A DNA stretch of 47,862 nt from Streptomyces coryli (GCF_011044975.1 NZ_JAAKZV010000034.1:1-47862); one strand, 5' to 3'; positions 24,986 through 34,298 are shown, counted from the first letter of the stretch. Notes: generated by a model from the sequence alone, not told the origin. Made by a program: numbers and translations.

Positions 24986-27472
24986 GTGAGCAGGACCAGG
25001 CGCAGGAGACCGGCGTCCCGAAGACTGGTGTGGCTCGCCTTGGCGGCAGCCCTGGCGAGCGGCGCCGGCGTCACGGCGTACGCGGCGGGCGACGCGGACG
25101 ACGCCGGTGCCCCGCGGGCGGAGCGGCCCGCGGACACCCAGAGCGTCGCGCTCAGCGACGCGGGCACCGTGGCCAAGCGGGACACCGCGCCGTTCAGCTC
25201 GGTCAGCCTCACCTGGCAGCGCTCGGACGCCGCACTCCCCGGCACCGCCCAGATCCGCACCCGGGACGCCGGCAGCGGCGAGTGGTCCGGGTGGCGCTCG
25301 CTGGGCGAGGAAGCGGAAGCCGGGGCCGAGGGCCGCGAGGCGGCCGAGGCCGGGCTGCGCGGCAGCACCGACCTCACCTGGACCGGCGCGTCCGACGGCG
25401 TCGAGGCCCGGTTCGTACGCGACGACGGCAGCACCGCGGATGCGCTGCCTGCGGGCATGACCCTTGAGCTCATCGACCCGGGCACCAAGGCCTCTACGGA
25501 GGCGGCCGGCGCGGCGGACTGCAACCCGCCCACCTCGCCGCTCGACCCGGCGCCCGGCTCCCCCGTGGCGGCGCCGCCGGTCATCGACCGGGCCGCCTGG
25601 GGCGCCAATCAGAACCTCGAGTGCCCGCCGTCGTACGGCACCACGGTCGACGCGGTCGTCGTGCACCACACCGCGACCACCAACAGCTACACCTGTGCCG
25701 GCGCCCCTGCGCAGCTGCGCGCCGTCCAGCAGGCGCACCTGAACCAGGGCTGGAACGACATCGGCTACAACTTCCTGGTCGACAAGTGCGGCCGGATCTA
25801 CGAGGGCCGCGGCGGCGGCATCACCCAGCCGGTGGTCGGCGCCCACGACGTCGGCTTCAACACCGGGACGGTCGGCATCGCGTACCTCGGCGACACGACG
25901 ACGGCGAAGCCGTCGCGGGCGGTGCAGGACGCGATCGCGCGGATCGCTGCCTGGAAGCTCGGGCAGTTCGGGCACGACCCGGAGTCGTCGGCGACGCTGG
26001 TCTCGGGCGCCGACCACGTCGACTCGCTGTACCAGAAGGGCCAGTCGGTCACGCTGCCGCGGATCTTCCGGCACCTGGACACCTTCAAGACGGCGTGCCC
26101 CGGCACCAACCTCAAGGGCAAGGTCGGCCTGATCCGCTCGCTGGCCGGCGCCCCGGGCGCGGGCCACGCTCTGGCCACCAGCGACTACAACCGCGACGGC
26201 CGCGGCGACCTGCTCGCGGGCGTCCCGCGGGACGGCACCGGCGCGGTGGCAGTGGTGCCGGGCGGCGCGGACGGGCCGGTGGCGGGATCCCGTAAGAAGC
26301 TGACGCAGGCTTCGTCCGGTGTCCCCGGCGCCTCTGAGGCGGGCGACGCCTGGGGCACGGCACCGACGTGGGGGGACGTCAACGGCGACGGCCGCGCCGA
26401 CCTGATCGTCGGCGCGCCGGGCGAGGACGACGGAACGCGCACGGACACGGGCGCCGTCACCCTGCTCTACGGGCCCGACTTCAACTCCGGCGCCGGCTTC
26501 ACCCAGATCCCCGAGGAGATGCTCGCCGGCGGCCGGTGGGGCACGGCCTTGACGGCCGGCGACTACAACGGCGACGGCTACGACGACTTCTTCTCCCTGG
26601 CCGCCGGCTCCGGCATGGCTGCCACCGTCATCGGCGGCCCCGATGTCGGCAACGGCATCCAAGGTCGGAGCCTGATCGACGGCGCCGTCGATCACGCGGA
26701 CGCCACCAGCGGCGATTTCAACCGCGATGGCTACGCCGACGTGGCGGTCAACTACCGCGATACGAACGGCAAGGGCCGGGTCATCTGGCTGAAGGGCACT
26801 GCTCACGGCCTCGACCACGTAGGCACGCTGACCACCCCGGGCGGCCGCTCGGTGGCGGCGGGCGACATCAACGGCGACGGCTACGCGGACCTGGCCATCG
26901 GCCAGCCGTACACGGCCGAATCCGGCGCCTACGCGGGCGGCCAGGTCACCGCGGTCTACGGCTCGGCCGCGGGCCTCGGCACCTCCCGTACCGTCCTCCA
27001 CCAGGCCAGCGCGAGCGTCCCCGGCACCGCCGAGTCCGGCGACGCCATGGGCGCCTCGGTCGCGGTCGGCGACGTGAACCTCGACGGCTACGCGGACGTC
27101 CTCACGGGCACCCCCGGCGAGGACATCACCCGCTCCGGCAACCGCTCCAACGCGGGCGCCTCGATCCTCCTCCGTGGCGCCTCCGGCGGCCTGACCGGCT
27201 CCGGCTCGCAGGCGTTCAGCCAGGACACCTCGGGCGTCCCCGGCTCCACGGAAACGGACGACCGCGTCGGCTCGGCGGCGACCCTGACGGACTTCTCCGG
27301 CTGGGCCCGCACCGACCTGGCCATCGGCGCCGAGGGCGAGAACGCGTACGACGGCACCATCCTCCAACTCGACAGCGGCAGCAGCGGCGTGTCCCCGGCG
27401 GGCGTCTACTACGGCCGCACGGAGCTGGGCACGGCGGCCGGGACCCGGGTGGGGGCGATGCTGGCCCCGTAG
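24986..27472 (+). CDS. Secreted N-acetylmuramoyl-L-alanine amidase (PGRP type) with FG-GAP propeller
   Basis: 828 residues. Signal peptide with several arginine pairs (a Tat route is possible); a 150-residue beta-rich N-terminal region; amidase_2/PGRP domain (about 195-395) with AWGANQ, zinc His in VVVHHTATTNS, GYNFLVDKCGRIYEGRGGG, and the distal ligands in FRHLDTFKTACPG; then seven FG-GAP blades (about 400-828). It cleaves the bond between muramic acid and the stem peptide. GTG with GAGGAG upstream. A similar modular amidase type is widespread in streptomycetes; the propeller probably targets the enzyme. A strong hairpin follows at 27499. Confidence 0.93.
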   Translation: MSRTRRRRPASRRLVWLALAAALASGAGVTAYAAGDADDAGAPRAERPADTQSVALSDAGTVAKRDTAPFSSVSLTWQRSDAALPGTAQIRTRDAGSGEWSGWRSLGEEAEAGAEGREAAEAGLRGSTDLTWTGASDGVEARFVRDDGSTADALPAGMTLELIDPGTKASTEAAGAADCNPPTSPLDPAPGSPVAAPPVIDRAAWGANQNLECPPSYGTTVDAVVVHHTATTNSYTCAGAPAQLRAVQQAHLNQGWNDIGYNFLVDKCGRIYEGRGGGITQPVVGAHDVGFNTGTVGIAYLGDTTTAKPSRAVQDAIARIAAWKLGQFGHDPESSATLVSGADHVDSLYQKGQSVTLPRIFRHLDTFKTACPGTNLKGKVGLIRSLAGAPGAGHALATSDYNRDGRGDLLAGVPRDGTGAVAVVPGGADGPVAGSRKKLTQASSGVPGASEAGDAWGTAPTWGDVNGDGRADLIVGAPGEDDGTRTDTGAVTLLYGPDFNSGAGFTQIPEEMLAGGRWGTALTAGDYNGDGYDDFFSLAAGSGMAATVIGGPDVGNGIQGRSLIDGAVDHADATSGDFNRDGYADVAVNYRDTNGKGRVIWLKGTAHGLDHVGTLTTPGGRSVAAGDINGDGYADLAIGQPYTAESGAYAGGQVTAVYGSAAGLGTSRTVLHQASASVPGTAESGDAMGASVAVGDVNLDGYADVLTGTPGEDITRSGNRSNAGASILLRGASGGLTGSGSQAFSQDTSGVPGSTETDDRVGSAATLTDFSGWARTDLAIGAEGENAYDGTILQLDSGSSGVSPAGVYYGRTELGTAAGTRVGAMLAP

Positions 27473-27498
27473 AACGACGGCAGAACAACGGCAGAACG

Positions 27499-27533
27499 CA
27501 GGCGCCCCGGCACTCACCGTGCCGGGGCGCCTG
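27499..27533 (+). terminator. Perfect 15-bp hairpin after the amidase gene
   Basis: CAGGCGCCCCGGCAC and GTGCCGGGGCGCCTG with the loop TCACC, followed by TGGTCTC. One of the strongest stems in the window. Confidence 0.9.
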
Positions 27534-27576
27534 TGGTCTCATGGGGCGCCTGTTACCAAGCCAACCGGGGGACCTC

Positions 27577-28296
27577 ATGCGCAAATCGGCCATCGCCGCC
27601 ATCGCCGTCACCGCCGCCGTGCTCGCCGCTGCCGGATGCGAAGGCGATGCGGTTACGGATACCGGCAAGGGCGGCGCGGAGGACAAGCCCGCCGCGAAGA
27701 AGGTCCCCGCGTCCGAGGCGGTGCTCGACAAGGGGCAGGTGAAGGCGGCGCTGCTGTCGAAGGCGGACGGGCTGAAGGGCTTCGAGTACCGGCCGATCGA
27801 CAAGATGCTGCTCAAGGACGAGTCGACGCCGCGGACCGAGCCCGCCGGGTGCCGTGCGCTGGAGGCCAGTTCGCTGTACAGCCTGCGCAAGGAGCCGCGC
27901 CCCGTGGCCTTCGCCGGCGTCAACGTGAGCGTCGAGAAGCAGGTCAACAGCGTGCGGATCGAGTCGTACCGCGGGGACGGCGCACGGCAGATGATGACCG
28001 GCCTGAAGAAGGCGGTCGCCGAGTGCGCCGGCGGTTACGGCGTCGGCCCCAAGGTGAAGATCAAGCAGGTGAAGACGCTGCCCGCCCCGCAGGCCGGCGA
28101 GGAGGCGATCGCCTTCAACCTCTCGGGCTCCGTCGAGTCATTCCGCATCGACCTGTCCAAGACCGTGGTCCGCATCGGCCACGCCGTCGTCATCTACAAC
28201 CACCCCGCCGGCAGCCAGGGCAAGTCCCCGTCACCGGGCCTGGTGGAGGCCCAGAACAAGAAACTCGAGAAGGCCCTCGCGAGCACCACCGAGTGA
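27577..28296 (+). CDS. Conserved lipoprotein of unknown function
   Basis: 239 residues; lipobox AAGC (Cys21), short charged linker, then one alpha/beta domain with two cysteines (AGCRALEAS and AVAECAGGYG) likely in a disulfide, and two beta-strands around VAFAGVNVSVEKQVNSVRIE and VVRIGHAVVIYNHP. It resembles LpqN/PknH-sensor-like lipoproteins of actinobacteria in size and strand order, but I cannot assign a family. ATG with GGGGGA upstream. It is separated from the amidase gene by a terminator and converges with the hexosaminidase gene with only 3 nt between the stop codons. Confidence 0.8.
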   Translation: MRKSAIAAIAVTAAVLAAAGCEGDAVTDTGKGGAEDKPAAKKVPASEAVLDKGQVKAALLSKADGLKGFEYRPIDKMLLKDESTPRTEPAGCRALEASSLYSLRKEPRPVAFAGVNVSVEKQVNSVRIESYRGDGARQMMTGLKKAVAECAGGYGVGPKVKIKQVKTLPAPQAGEEAIAFNLSGSVESFRIDLSKTVVRIGHAVVIYNHPAGSQGKSPSPGLVEAQNKKLEKALASTTE

Positions 28297-28299
28297 CGC

Positions 28300-29997
28300 C
28301 TACGGCCGCACCCGCTCCGCCAGCTCCTTGAAGTCCGCCCACGAGGCGGACGGCTTCCGCGGGTCCCACACCTTCTGGGACATCGCCGCCAGTGGCATCT
28401 GGATGCCCTTCGCCACCTGCGTCGTCGTCTGCGTGTCCGCGAGGTCGCACCACACCGCGAAGCGTGCGCCGAGGATCTGGTCCGAGTACCGCGCCGGGAC
28501 CGGCTTGCTGCCGCGGAGCACCGCCGGGGTCCACTCCTCATAGATGCGCTTCCCCGTCGGGTACGTGAAGTCGTTGGGCTCGCCGAGGACGTAGTAGAGG
28601 TATTCGTCGTTGAGGTTGACCACCTTGCGGCCCTCCTCCAGGTACGGGAGCGGCTCGCGGGCGTTGATCTCCTTGCCGGTCCAGTACTCGACCTCGCGGT
28701 CCTTCGGCGTGGCCACCTGGCCGCCCTCGGTGAAGCCGTCGTTCCAGGCCTTGAGCTTCTTGCCGTCCTTCTTCAGCAGGTCGGCCCGGTCGTTCAGCCA
28801 CCCGGCCGTGAGGTCCGCGACCTTCGCCTTCGGCCCGTATTCGGCCTTCGCCTTCGCCGCCAGCGCCGGGTAGGTCGCCTCCGGGTCGGTCGCCATCAGC
28901 GCGCGGTATTCGTCGCCGCCGAGATGCCAGTACGGGCCGGGGAACAGCGGCTCGAACTCCGTCAGCAGCTCGTCCACCAGCTTCGCCGACCGCGGATTCG
29001 CGATGTCGATCGCGCCGCGCACCGGCACCCCGCTCACGTTCTTCAGCTGCAGATCGGGATGCGCGTCCAGCACCGCCCCGAGATGCCCCGGCGAGTCGAT
29101 CTCCGGCACCACGGTGATGTGCAGCGACGCCGCCGTCTTCACCAGATGCCGCACCTCGTCCTTGGTGAGGTGCTCCTTCGACACGATCTCCGGGTGCTTG
29201 TCGCTCTCCACCCGGAACGCCTGGTCGTCGGAGAAGTGCAGCCCGAGCTGGTTGAGCTTGAGGTCGGCCATCTCGTGCAGCCGCGCCTCGATCCAGTCGG
29301 CGGTGAAGTGCTTGCGCGCGATGTCGAGGTTCAGGCCGCGCTGGGCGCGGTCCGGGGCGTCGTCGATGGTGCCCGGCGGCAGCGCGCCGCCGCGCAGCGC
29401 CTGGAGCAGGGTGCGGGTGCCGTAGAAGACGCCGGCGTCGTCGGGCGCGGTGATGGTGACGCGGCCGTCCTTGTTCGTGATCCGGTACGCCTCCGGGCCG
29501 CCGCCCTGGTCGGGCCGCAGCCTCAGCTCGACGTCGCCGGTACGCGCTGGGCCATCGGAGCGATGCACCTTCAGCTCGCCGGCCAGCCGCCGGGACTCGT
29601 CCGCGAGCGATCCGGCGCCCGGGGCCACCACCCTGGTACCGGGGCCGGGGCGCCAGGCGGGCCCGCCGCCGGCGTCGAAGTTACGGACCGCGGGGACGGT
29701 CCGCGGCGCCCGCACCGGCTTCGTCGCCGGCGGCGTCGAGACGCCGGCCCCCGGCGCGCCGCTGTCCGCCCCGTCCTGCGCTTCGCCGGTGCCGGTCGCG
29801 TCCGGGGCGGTGGGCACGGCCTTGGCCGGGGACTTCCGCCCCGGATCGCCCGCCTCCACCGCGTAGGCCACGGCGGCGACGGTGAGGAAGAGCGCGACGG
29901 CAAGCCAGGTCACGTACGGCCGGTGGTCGCGCAGCAGGGCAGCGCCGGGCAGGGCTCGGCCGAGCCTCGTCTGCCGCCAGTTCCTCGAATGCCGCAT
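28300..29997 (-). CDS. Membrane-anchored GH20 beta-N-acetylhexosaminidase
   Basis: 565 residues. A basic cytoplasmic N-terminus is followed by a signal-anchor helix (WLAVALFLTVAAVAYAV), a Pro/Thr/Ala-rich stalk, a GH20 N-terminal domain and the catalytic barrel. Barrel marks: RGLNLDIARKHFTADWI, LNQLGLHFSDDQAFRVES, VVPEIDSPGHLGAVLDAHPD and the catalytic Asp-Glu in HLGGDEYRALM (near residue 361). Removes terminal GlcNAc/GalNAc from chitin- or murein-derived oligosaccharides using substrate-assisted catalysis. ATG at 29997 is chosen because GGAGGTG lies about 10 nt upstream; an in-frame start at 30054 has none. Confidence 0.92.
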   Translation of the reverse strand: MRHSRNWRQTRLGRALPGAALLRDHRPYVTWLAVALFLTVAAVAYAVEAGDPGRKSPAKAVPTAPDATGTGEAQDGADSGAPGAGVSTPPATKPVRAPRTVPAVRNFDAGGGPAWRPGPGTRVVAPGAGSLADESRRLAGELKVHRSDGPARTGDVELRLRPDQGGGPEAYRITNKDGRVTITAPDDAGVFYGTRTLLQALRGGALPPGTIDDAPDRAQRGLNLDIARKHFTADWIEARLHEMADLKLNQLGLHFSDDQAFRVESDKHPEIVSKEHLTKDEVRHLVKTAASLHITVVPEIDSPGHLGAVLDAHPDLQLKNVSGVPVRGAIDIANPRSAKLVDELLTEFEPLFPGPYWHLGGDEYRALMATDPEATYPALAAKAKAEYGPKAKVADLTAGWLNDRADLLKKDGKKLKAWNDGFTEGGQVATPKDREVEYWTGKEINAREPLPYLEEGRKVVNLNDEYLYYVLGEPNDFTYPTGKRIYEEWTPAVLRGSKPVPARYSDQILGARFAVWCDLADTQTTTQVAKGIQMPLAAMSQKVWDPRKPSASWADFKELAERVRP

Positions 29998-30102
29998 ACG
30001 GTCCACACCTCCGGGGGCGAGGGTAGGGCCCCGGGAGCCTGAGCGCCCGTCCACCCCGCGCCCTTAAACCTCCACATCCGGGTGAAGTTCTTCGGCTCCG
30101 CG

Positions 30103-30123
30103 GCCGGAAGGTTCGATTCCGGC
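30103..30123. repeat. Inverted repeat GCCGGAA-GGTTCGA-TTCCGGC
   Basis: Perfect 7-nt arms around a 7-nt loop in the 214-nt divergent region between the hexosaminidase and OHCU decarboxylase genes. Possible operator; no other structure supports an RNA gene. Confidence 0.5.
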
Positions 30124-30211
30124 ACTACGGTGGCGCACCGCTGCCCGTCTCGTAACCCCTTTGTGAAACCCGTCTCGCCCAGCCCTCGCAGGACGCCTTA
30201 AGGAGCCGACC

Positions 30212-30700
30212 CTGGACGGCCTCGCCACCCTCAACACGGCCACCCCCGCAGCCGCGGAGGCCGCGCTCGCCGCCTGCTGTGCCAGCCACCGCTGGGCGCG
30301 GCGGATCATCGAGCACCGCCCGTACCCCGACGTGTCCGCGCTGCTCGCCGCCGCCGATGAGGCGAGCTACGACCTGACGCCCGGGGATCTGGCGGAGGCG
30401 CTGATCAGCGAGCCGGCGCCGCTGCCCGCGGCGGCGGCGGTGCGCCCGTCGTCGCGGACGGCGCTGCGCGCGGCCCACGCCGCGTACGAGAGCCGCTTCG
30501 GCCACGCCTTCGTGCTGTGCCTGGACGGCTTCGCGGCGGACGAGCGTCTCGACCAGGTGCTGGCGGGCATCCGCACGCGCCTGGCGAACGAGCCGGAAGA
30601 GGAGCGGGCGGTGGCGAAGGAGGAGCTGCGGCGACTGGCGCGGGCGCGGTTACGGCGCTTGGTGACGACGGATTCGGACCGCTTGATCCCCTCAAGCTGA
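30212..30700 (+). CDS. 2-oxo-4-hydroxy-4-carboxy-5-ureidoimidazoline (OHCU) decarboxylase; apparent CTG start
   Basis: Third step of urate-to-allantoin conversion: stereospecific decarboxylation of OHCU to S-allantoin. The frame from 30212 gives 162 residues, the family length, with CCASHRWARRIIEHRPYPDV holding the catalytic His region and RTALRAAHAAYESRFGHAFV as the second conserved block. No ATG, GTG or TTG is in frame before 30332; starting there would delete 40 conserved residues. AAGGAG (30200-30205) is 6 nt before CTG, so CUG is the likely initiator. No other urate genes are in the window. Divergent from the hexosaminidase gene. Confidence 0.85.
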   Translation: MDGLATLNTATPAAAEAALAACCASHRWARRIIEHRPYPDVSALLAAADEASYDLTPGDLAEALISEPAPLPAAAAVRPSSRTALRAAHAAYESRFGHAFVLCLDGFAADERLDQVLAGIRTRLANEPEEERAVAKEELRRLARARLRRLVTTDSDRLIPSS

Positions 30701-30870
30701 GACATTCCGTAGGCCAGACGTGCCTGATCAATCACACTCGGCACCCCCTGACGGGTTAGCCGACACCCCGTCGATACGATGGCCCGTGGCCGGTGGACCG
30801 TACCCGGCCGGGCTGACGACCGACACCCTCATCGCCGGCAAAGCCCCTGTCCCGTTACCGGAGGAAATCC

Positions 30871-31251
30871 GTGCCGGCTGGAACGCTGTATCGCGGCCGC
30901 GAAGGCATGTGGTCCTGGGTGGCGCATCGCGTCACCGGCGTCCTCATCTTCTTCTTCTTGTTCGTCCACGTCCTCGACACCGCCCTCGTCCGCGTCTCCC
31001 CCGAGGCGTACGACGATGTCGTGGCGACCTACAAGACGCCCATCGTGGCCCTGCTTGAGTACGGCCTCGTAGCCGCCGTCCTCTTCCACGCGCTCAACGG
31101 CCTGCGCGTCATCGCCGTCGACTTCTGGTCGAAGGGTCCGCGCCTGCAGAAGCAGATGCTGTGGACCGTCGTCGGCATCTGGGTCGTGCTGATGGCCGGG
31201 GCGCTGTACCCCGTCCTCGGGCACGCTTTCCGCGAGCTGTTCGGGAGCTGA
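30871..31251 (+). CDS. sdhC: Succinate dehydrogenase cytochrome b556 subunit
   Basis: 126 residues, three transmembrane helices. Together with SdhD it anchors the complex and binds heme and quinone; GMWSWVAHRVTGVLIFFFLF holds the quinone-site Ser/Arg region and VHVLDTALV and FHALNGLRVI hold the candidate heme histidines. GTG start with GGAGGAAATCC upstream. First gene of sdhCDAB, 8 nt before sdhD. The 170-nt leader holds a GGGTTAGC...CACCCC stretch that resembles the GGGTTAAC elements of the glycan cluster and a TACGAT that could be the -10. Confidence 0.95.
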   Translation: MPAGTLYRGREGMWSWVAHRVTGVLIFFFLFVHVLDTALVRVSPEAYDDVVATYKTPIVALLEYGLVAAVLFHALNGLRVIAVDFWSKGPRLQKQMLWTVVGIWVVLMAGALYPVLGHAFRELFGS

Positions 31252-31259
31252 GCTGAGCC

Positions 31260-31727
31260 ATGACCACCTCTGACATCAAGCTGACGGGTTCCTCCTCGGA
31301 GATCTCCCCGGAGAACCCGGCCCCGGTCATCGAGGCCCCCCGGGCCCGTACCGCGAAGACCCCGAAGGCCACCCGCGGCAACTTCGAGATGTACGGCTGG
31401 CTCTTCATGCGCCTGTCCGGCATCGTCCTGGTCGTCCTGGTCATCGGCCACCTGCTGATCCAGCTGGTCCTGGACGGCGGCGTCTCGAAGGTGTCCTTCG
31501 CCTTCGTCGCCGGCCGCTGGGCCTCCCCGTTCTGGCAGGCCTGGGACCTGATCATGCTGTGGCTGGCGATGCTGCACGGCGCCAACGGCCTGCGCACGGT
31601 CATCAACGACTACGCCGAGCGGGACAACACCCGCTTCTGGCTGAAGATGCTGCTCTACGCGGCCACGATCTTCACCGTTCTCCTGGGCACGCTGGTGATC
31701 TTCACCTTCGACCCGAACATTCGCTGA
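31260..31727 (+). CDS. sdhD: Succinate dehydrogenase hydrophobic membrane anchor subunit
   Basis: 155 residues with a 45-residue polar N-terminal extension and three helices: WLFMRLSGIVLVVLVIGHLL, FWQAWDLIMLWLAMLHGANG and LLYAATIFTVLLGTLVIFTF. His in VIGHLL and LHGANG would ligate heme. In E. coli SdhD is shorter; the N-terminal extension is usual in actinobacteria. Part of the sdhCDAB operon, 25 nt before sdhA. Confidence 0.95.
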   Translation: MTTSDIKLTGSSSEISPENPAPVIEAPRARTAKTPKATRGNFEMYGWLFMRLSGIVLVVLVIGHLLIQLVLDGGVSKVSFAFVAGRWASPFWQAWDLIMLWLAMLHGANGLRTVINDYAERDNTRFWLKMLLYAATIFTVLLGTLVIFTFDPNIR

Positions 31728-31752
31728 CCCGGGACCGAGGTTCGAGACTCCC

Positions 31753-33507
31753 ATGCAGATCCACAAGTACGACACCGTGATCGTCGGCGCCGGCGGCGCG
31801 GGCATGCGCGCGGCCATCGAGTCGACGAAGCGCAGCCGCACCGCGGTGCTCACCAAGCTCTATCCGACCCGCTCCCACACCGGCGCCGCCCAGGGCGGCA
31901 TGGCCGCCGCCCTCGCGAACGTCGAGGAGGACAACTGGGAGTGGCACACCTTCGACACGATCAAGGGCGGCGACTACCTGGTCGACCAGGACGCCGCCGA
32001 GATCCTGGCGAAGGAGGCCATCGACTCGGTCCTGGACCTCGAGAAGATGGGCCTGCCGTTCAACCGCACCCCCGAGGGCCGGATCGACCAGCGCCGCTTC
32101 GGCGGCCACTCCCGTAACCACGGCGAGGCCCCGGTGCGCCGGTCCTGCTATGCCGCGGACCGCACGGGCCACATGATCCTCCAGACCCTGTACCAGAACT
32201 GCGTGAAGGAGGGCGTGGAGTTCTTCAACGAGTTCTACGTCCTCGACCAGCTGATCACCGAGGTCGACGGGGTCAAGCGGTCGGCGGGCGTCGTCGCGTA
32301 CGAGCTGGCCACCGGCGAGATCCACGTCTTCCAGGCGAAGGCGGTCGTCTACGCGTCCGGCGGCACCGGCAAGTTCTTCAAGGTGACGTCGAACGCCCAC
32401 ACGCTGACCGGTGACGGCCAGGCGTCCTGCTTCCGGCGCGGGATTCCGCTGGAGGACATGGAGTTCTTCCAGTTCCACCCGACCGGCATCTGGCGGATGG
32501 GCATCCTGCTGACGGAGGGCGCCCGCGGTGAGGGCGGCATCCTCCGTAACAAGGACGGCGAGCGCTTCATGGAGAAGTACGCGCCGGTGATGAAGGACCT
32601 GGCCTCGCGCGACGTGGTCTCCCGGTCCATCTACACGGAGATCCGGGAGGGGCGTGGGTGTGGCCCGGAGGGCGACCACGTCTACCTGGACCTGACCCAC
32701 CTGCCGCCGGAGCAGCTGGACGCGAAGCTCCCGGACATCACCGAGTTCGCGCGTACGTACCTGGGCATCGAGCCGTACACCGACCCGATCCCGATCCAGC
32801 CGACCGCGCACTACGCGATGGGCGGCATCCCGACGAACGTCGAGGGTGAGGTGCTCGCCGACAACACCACCGTCGTGCCGGGCCTCTACGCCGCCGGCGA
32901 GGTCGCGTGTGTGTCGGTGCACGGCGCCAACCGCCTCGGCACCAACTCGCTCCTCGACATCAACGTCTTCGGCCGCCGGGCCGGCATCGCCGCCGCGGAC
33001 TACGCCTCGAAGGCCGACTTCGTCGAGCTGCCGGAGAACCCGGCCGAGTTCGTCGCCACCGAGGTGGAGCGGCTGCGCGACGCCACCGGCGACGAGCGGG
33101 TGTCGGACATCCGGCGCGAGCTGCAGGAGTGCATGGACGCCAACGTGATGGTCTTCCGTACGGAGCAGACCATCAAGACGGCCGTCGAGAAGATCGGCGA
33201 GCTGCGCGCCCGCTACAAGAACGTCTCGGTGCAGGACAAGGGCAAGCGCTTCAACACCGACCTGCTGGAGGCCATCGAGCTGGGCAACCTGCTCGACCTG
33301 GCCGAGGTCATGGCGGTCTCGGCGCTGGCCCGCAAGGAGTCCCGCGGCGGTCACTACCGCGAGGACTACCCGAACCGCGACGACGTCAACTTCATGCGCC
33401 ACACCATGGCGTACCGCGAGACCGAGTCCGACGGCAGCGAGTCGATCCGCCTGGACTACAAGCCGGTCGTCACGACCCGCTACCAGCCGATGGAGCGTAA
33501 GTACTGA
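31753..33507 (+). CDS. sdhA: Succinate dehydrogenase flavoprotein subunit
   Basis: 584 residues. Oxidises succinate to fumarate with covalent FAD. FAD fold VIVGAGGAGMRAAIEST; flavin-attachment histidine in TRSHTGAAQGGMAAAL; substrate-site FQFHPTGIW and the catalytic Arg region GARGEGGILRN; HYAMGGIPTN; C-terminal RKESRGGHYREDYPNRDD. Cytoplasmic, bound to the membrane anchor through SdhB. Ends with TGATG overlap into sdhB. Length and motifs are those of the menaquinone-linked actinobacterial enzyme. Confidence 0.98.
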   Translation: MQIHKYDTVIVGAGGAGMRAAIESTKRSRTAVLTKLYPTRSHTGAAQGGMAAALANVEEDNWEWHTFDTIKGGDYLVDQDAAEILAKEAIDSVLDLEKMGLPFNRTPEGRIDQRRFGGHSRNHGEAPVRRSCYAADRTGHMILQTLYQNCVKEGVEFFNEFYVLDQLITEVDGVKRSAGVVAYELATGEIHVFQAKAVVYASGGTGKFFKVTSNAHTLTGDGQASCFRRGIPLEDMEFFQFHPTGIWRMGILLTEGARGEGGILRNKDGERFMEKYAPVMKDLASRDVVSRSIYTEIREGRGCGPEGDHVYLDLTHLPPEQLDAKLPDITEFARTYLGIEPYTDPIPIQPTAHYAMGGIPTNVEGEVLADNTTVVPGLYAAGEVACVSVHGANRLGTNSLLDINVFGRRAGIAAADYASKADFVELPENPAEFVATEVERLRDATGDERVSDIRRELQECMDANVMVFRTEQTIKTAVEKIGELRARYKNVSVQDKGKRFNTDLLEAIELGNLLDLAEVMAVSALARKESRGGHYREDYPNRDDVNFMRHTMAYRETESDGSESIRLDYKPVVTTRYQPMERKY

Positions 33508-34265
33508 TGAGCACTCCGACGATGGACAAGGTCGAGGCGGAGTCCGCCGCCTCGCCGTACATCACGGCCACCTTCCGGATCCGCCGCTTCAACCCGGAGA
33601 TCGCGGCCGAGGCGGTCTGGGAAGACTTCACGATCGAGATCGACCCGAAGGAGCGCGTCCTCGACGCCCTCCACAAGATCAAGTGGGATGTGGACGGCAC
33701 CCTGACCTTCCGCCGCTCCTGCGCCCACGGGATCTGCGGTTCGGACGCGATGCGCATCAACGGCCGCAACCGGCTGGCGTGCAAGACGCTGATCAAGGAC
33801 CTCAGCCCGGAGAAGCCGATCTCGGTCGAGCCGATCAAGGGGCTTACGGTCCTGAAGGACCTGGTCGTCGACATGGACCCGTTCTTCCAGGCGTACCGCG
33901 ATGTGATGCCGTTCCTGATCACGAGCGGCAATGAGCCGACGCGTGAGCGGCTGCAGTCGGCGGCGGACCGGGAGCGCTTCGACGACACGACGAAGTGCAT
34001 CCTGTGCGCGGCCTGCACGTCCTCGTGCCCGGTCTTCTGGAACGACGGCCAGTACTTCGGCCCGGCGGCGATCGTCAACGCCCACCGCTTCATCTTCGAC
34101 TCGCGCGACGAGGCGGGTGAGCAGCGGCTGGAGATCCTCAACGACCGCGACGGCGTGTGGCGCTGCCGTACGACCTTCAACTGCACCGACGCCTGCCCGC
34201 GCGGCATCGAGGTCACGAAGGCGATCCAGGAGGTCAAGCGGGCGCTGATCACCCGGCGCTTCTGA
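33507..34265 (+). CDS. sdhB: Succinate dehydrogenase iron-sulfur subunit
   Basis: 252 residues. Carries electrons from FAD to quinone through three clusters: [2Fe-2S] in SCAHGICGSDAMRINGRNRL plus a downstream Cys; [4Fe-4S] and [3Fe-4S] ligands in CILCAACTSSCP, and CTDACPRGIEV. The ATG overlaps the sdhA stop (TGATG). Last gene of the operon; a strong hairpin with a T-free tail follows at 34299. Confidence 0.98.
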   Translation: MSTPTMDKVEAESAASPYITATFRIRRFNPEIAAEAVWEDFTIEIDPKERVLDALHKIKWDVDGTLTFRRSCAHGICGSDAMRINGRNRLACKTLIKDLSPEKPISVEPIKGLTVLKDLVVDMDPFFQAYRDVMPFLITSGNEPTRERLQSAADRERFDDTTKCILCAACTSSCPVFWNDGQYFGPAAIVNAHRFIFDSRDEAGEQRLEILNDRDGVWRCRTTFNCTDACPRGIEVTKAIQEVKRALITRRF

Positions 34266-34298
34266 CCTCGCGGCCGGCTCCGGCGTTTTTCCACCAGG

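Noticed and set aside
30103-30123. GGTTCGATTCC, similar to a tRNA T-arm
   Set aside because: The arms pair in a different register from a T-stem and no acceptor, D or anticodon arms are found nearby; it is a simple inverted repeat.
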